This document shows positions 5,831 through 6,214 of a DNA stretch of 6,214 nt, one piece after another. The position numbers were made by a program, and so were the translations under genes. The notes beneath the pieces are model-generated. The model did not search any database. It saw nothing but the letters and a program-made list of their open reading frames with translations, and had not been told where the DNA came from. The first letter of the stretch is position 1; every line of letters begins with the position of its first letter. This DNA is from JBGSWE01 sp049292975 (GTDB lineage Bacteria > Patescibacteriota > Saccharimonadia > Saccharimonadales > JACDBH01): positions 1 to 6,214 of the forward strand of contig JBATRZ010000040.1 in assembly GCA_049292975.1 (NCBI GenBank), in the 5' to 3' direction.

Positions 5831-5859
5831 ATTGTATTACAACCTATTGCTGCATACAA
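5831..5859 (-). promoter_or_regulatory. vegetative-type promoter of the PIG-L gene
   Basis: On the minus strand TTGTAT (5859-5854) and TACAAT (5836-5831) are separated by exactly 17 bp. The predicted start point is near 5824, giving a leader of about 12-13 nt that still contains the AAGGA ribosome-binding site. This is the most consensus-like two-box promoter in the window, and it also rules out the ATG at 5859 as the translation start. Confidence 0.65.
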
Positions 5860-6047
5860 GGCCAGGATAGTTGTTGGTGTAATTTCTCTTGACGGCTCTT
5901 GATGTGTTATCTTTTTTGTTTAGTTGGATTACGGGCTAGAAAAGTGAAGTCGCGGGGTGTTAAGCGTGTCCTTGCACTACCCGGGCAGGGTTTAGCAGGC
6001 GTATTCCGGTAGTAATGCCTTTTGCACAATCCTTAACCGGTCTGGAG
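5860..6047. other. intergenic stretch between divergent genes, no gene recognised
   Basis: The left half is AT-rich, with TTGACG at 5889 and a TGT-TATCTT element at 5905-5913 on the plus strand. Their spacing (13 bp) is too short for a normal promoter. The right half holds a CCCGGG palindrome flanked by ACCC/GGGT near 5979-5991. No tRNA, riboswitch or coding frame with a ribosome-binding site could be supported. Confidence 0.4.
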
Positions 6048-6074
6048 TATACTGGAACGTAAGGAAGAGGGGAA
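6048..6074 (+). promoter_or_regulatory. -10 box and ribosome-binding site for the gene at 6078
   Basis: TATACT at 6048-6053 is a good -10 hexamer 24 nt from the ATG. TTGCAC at 6022-6027 could be a poor -35 box, but the 20-bp spacing is too long. A purine run AGGAAGAGGGGAAA (6062-6074) precedes the ATG and contains a strong Shine-Dalgarno sequence. Confidence 0.5.
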
Positions 6075-6077
6075 ACT

Positions 6078-6214
6078 ATGAACGAAGATACTACAATGCC
6101 CGTAGCCAAGCCGAAAGCTAACGGACTGACCGTAAGTTGGCGGCTGCTGGCAATCGTGCTGCTTATCATTATTGCTGTCATGCTGGCCATCTGGCGGCCT
6201 TGGCAAGCCGGTAC
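6078..6214 (+). CDS. N-terminal fragment of a single-pass membrane protein (cut by window edge)
   Basis: The visible 45 residues start at an ATG behind AGAGGGGA. Residues 1-20 are hydrophilic (NEDTTMPVAKPKANG). Then W21-R22 leads into a strong hydrophobic helix at about 23-38 ending in AIWRPW, after which the sequence leaves the window. This is a cytoplasmic-N, single-helix anchor for an outer domain that cannot be seen. I have an impression that similar anchors precede SIMPL (DUF541) domains in related genomes, but nothing in the window proves it. The reading frame is open to the edge. It is divergent from the PIG-L gene with 266 nt between start codons. Confidence 0.7.
   Translation, partial: MNEDTTMPVAKPKANGLTVSWRLLAIVLLIIIAVMLAIWRPWQAG

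Noticed and set aside
5860..6047. Small RNA or tRNA in the divergent gap
   Set aside because: No T-loop consensus, acceptor stem or strong terminator was found. The plus-strand promoter boxes have the wrong spacing.
5960..6190. Minus-strand 76-residue frame at the right edge
   Set aside because: It is antisense to the partial membrane protein, which has a good ribosome-binding site and a clear helix. This frame shows no start signal.
1..6214. Alternative genetic code with TGA read as an amino acid, as in Gracilibacteria
   Set aside because: No in-frame TGA occurs in any of the eight coding regions, while glycine and tryptophan use standard codons. All complete genes end in TAA or TAG.

Overview
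This 6.2-kb window looks like an ordinary chromosomal segment of a small-genome, monoderm-type bacterium. The best guess is Candidatus Saccharibacteria (TM7/Patescibacteria). The HIT protein, with its N-terminal CxxC, the NIFPYxxWD segment, and HQHTHLIK followed by a basic C-terminus, closely resembles HIT proteins I associate with that group. The run of single-pass envelope proteins and the C-terminal fragment of a large surface protein also fit. The lineage is inferred from memory of families, not from a search. The standard genetic code is supported: none of the reading frames contains an in-frame TGA, and all seven complete 3' ends use TAA or TAG.

Layout, left to right. (1) Positions 2-877, + strand: C-terminal 291 residues of a cysteine-rich secreted or surface protein, open at the left edge. 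(2) 885-1724, - strand: a 279-residue protein with one N-terminal membrane helix and a helical ectodomain. It converges on gene 1 and diverges from gene 3. (3) 1808-2524, + strand: a single-pass membrane protein with a LytR_C-like C-terminal region. (4) 2565-2996, - strand: a HIT-family nucleotide hydrolase/transferase. (5) 3082-3888, + strand: UppP (BacA), undecaprenyl-diphosphate phosphatase. (6) 3994-4671, + strand: a single-pass membrane protein with an ectodomain of unknown function. (7) 4771-5811, - strand: an exported PIG-L-type (LmbE-like) deacetylase. (8) 6078-6214, + strand: the first 45 residues of another single-pass membrane protein, cut by the right edge.

The theme is the cell envelope. 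Seven of eight genes encode membrane or exported products, and only the HIT protein looks cytoplasmic. UppP recycles the lipid carrier for peptidoglycan and other glycans. The PIG-L enzyme would deacetylate an N-acetylated sugar outside the membrane. The remaining proteins present ectodomains at the surface. Genes are mostly arranged as divergent and convergent single units, so there is little operon structure.

The clearest unusual pattern concerns initiation. Three genes (885-1724, 2565-2996, 3994-4671) have no Shine-Dalgarno sequence and carry a -10-like hexamer only 9-10 nt from the ATG, as expected for leaderless transcripts. The genes at 1808, 3082, 5811 and 6078 have Shine-Dalgarno sequences, and three of those have a -10 box 19-34 nt upstream. 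Four start codons were placed downstream of the longest possible reading frame, in three cases because the longer frame runs through a promoter-like element. I found no tRNA, rRNA, CRISPR array, transposase or clear mobile element, and no convincing new multi-gene system.
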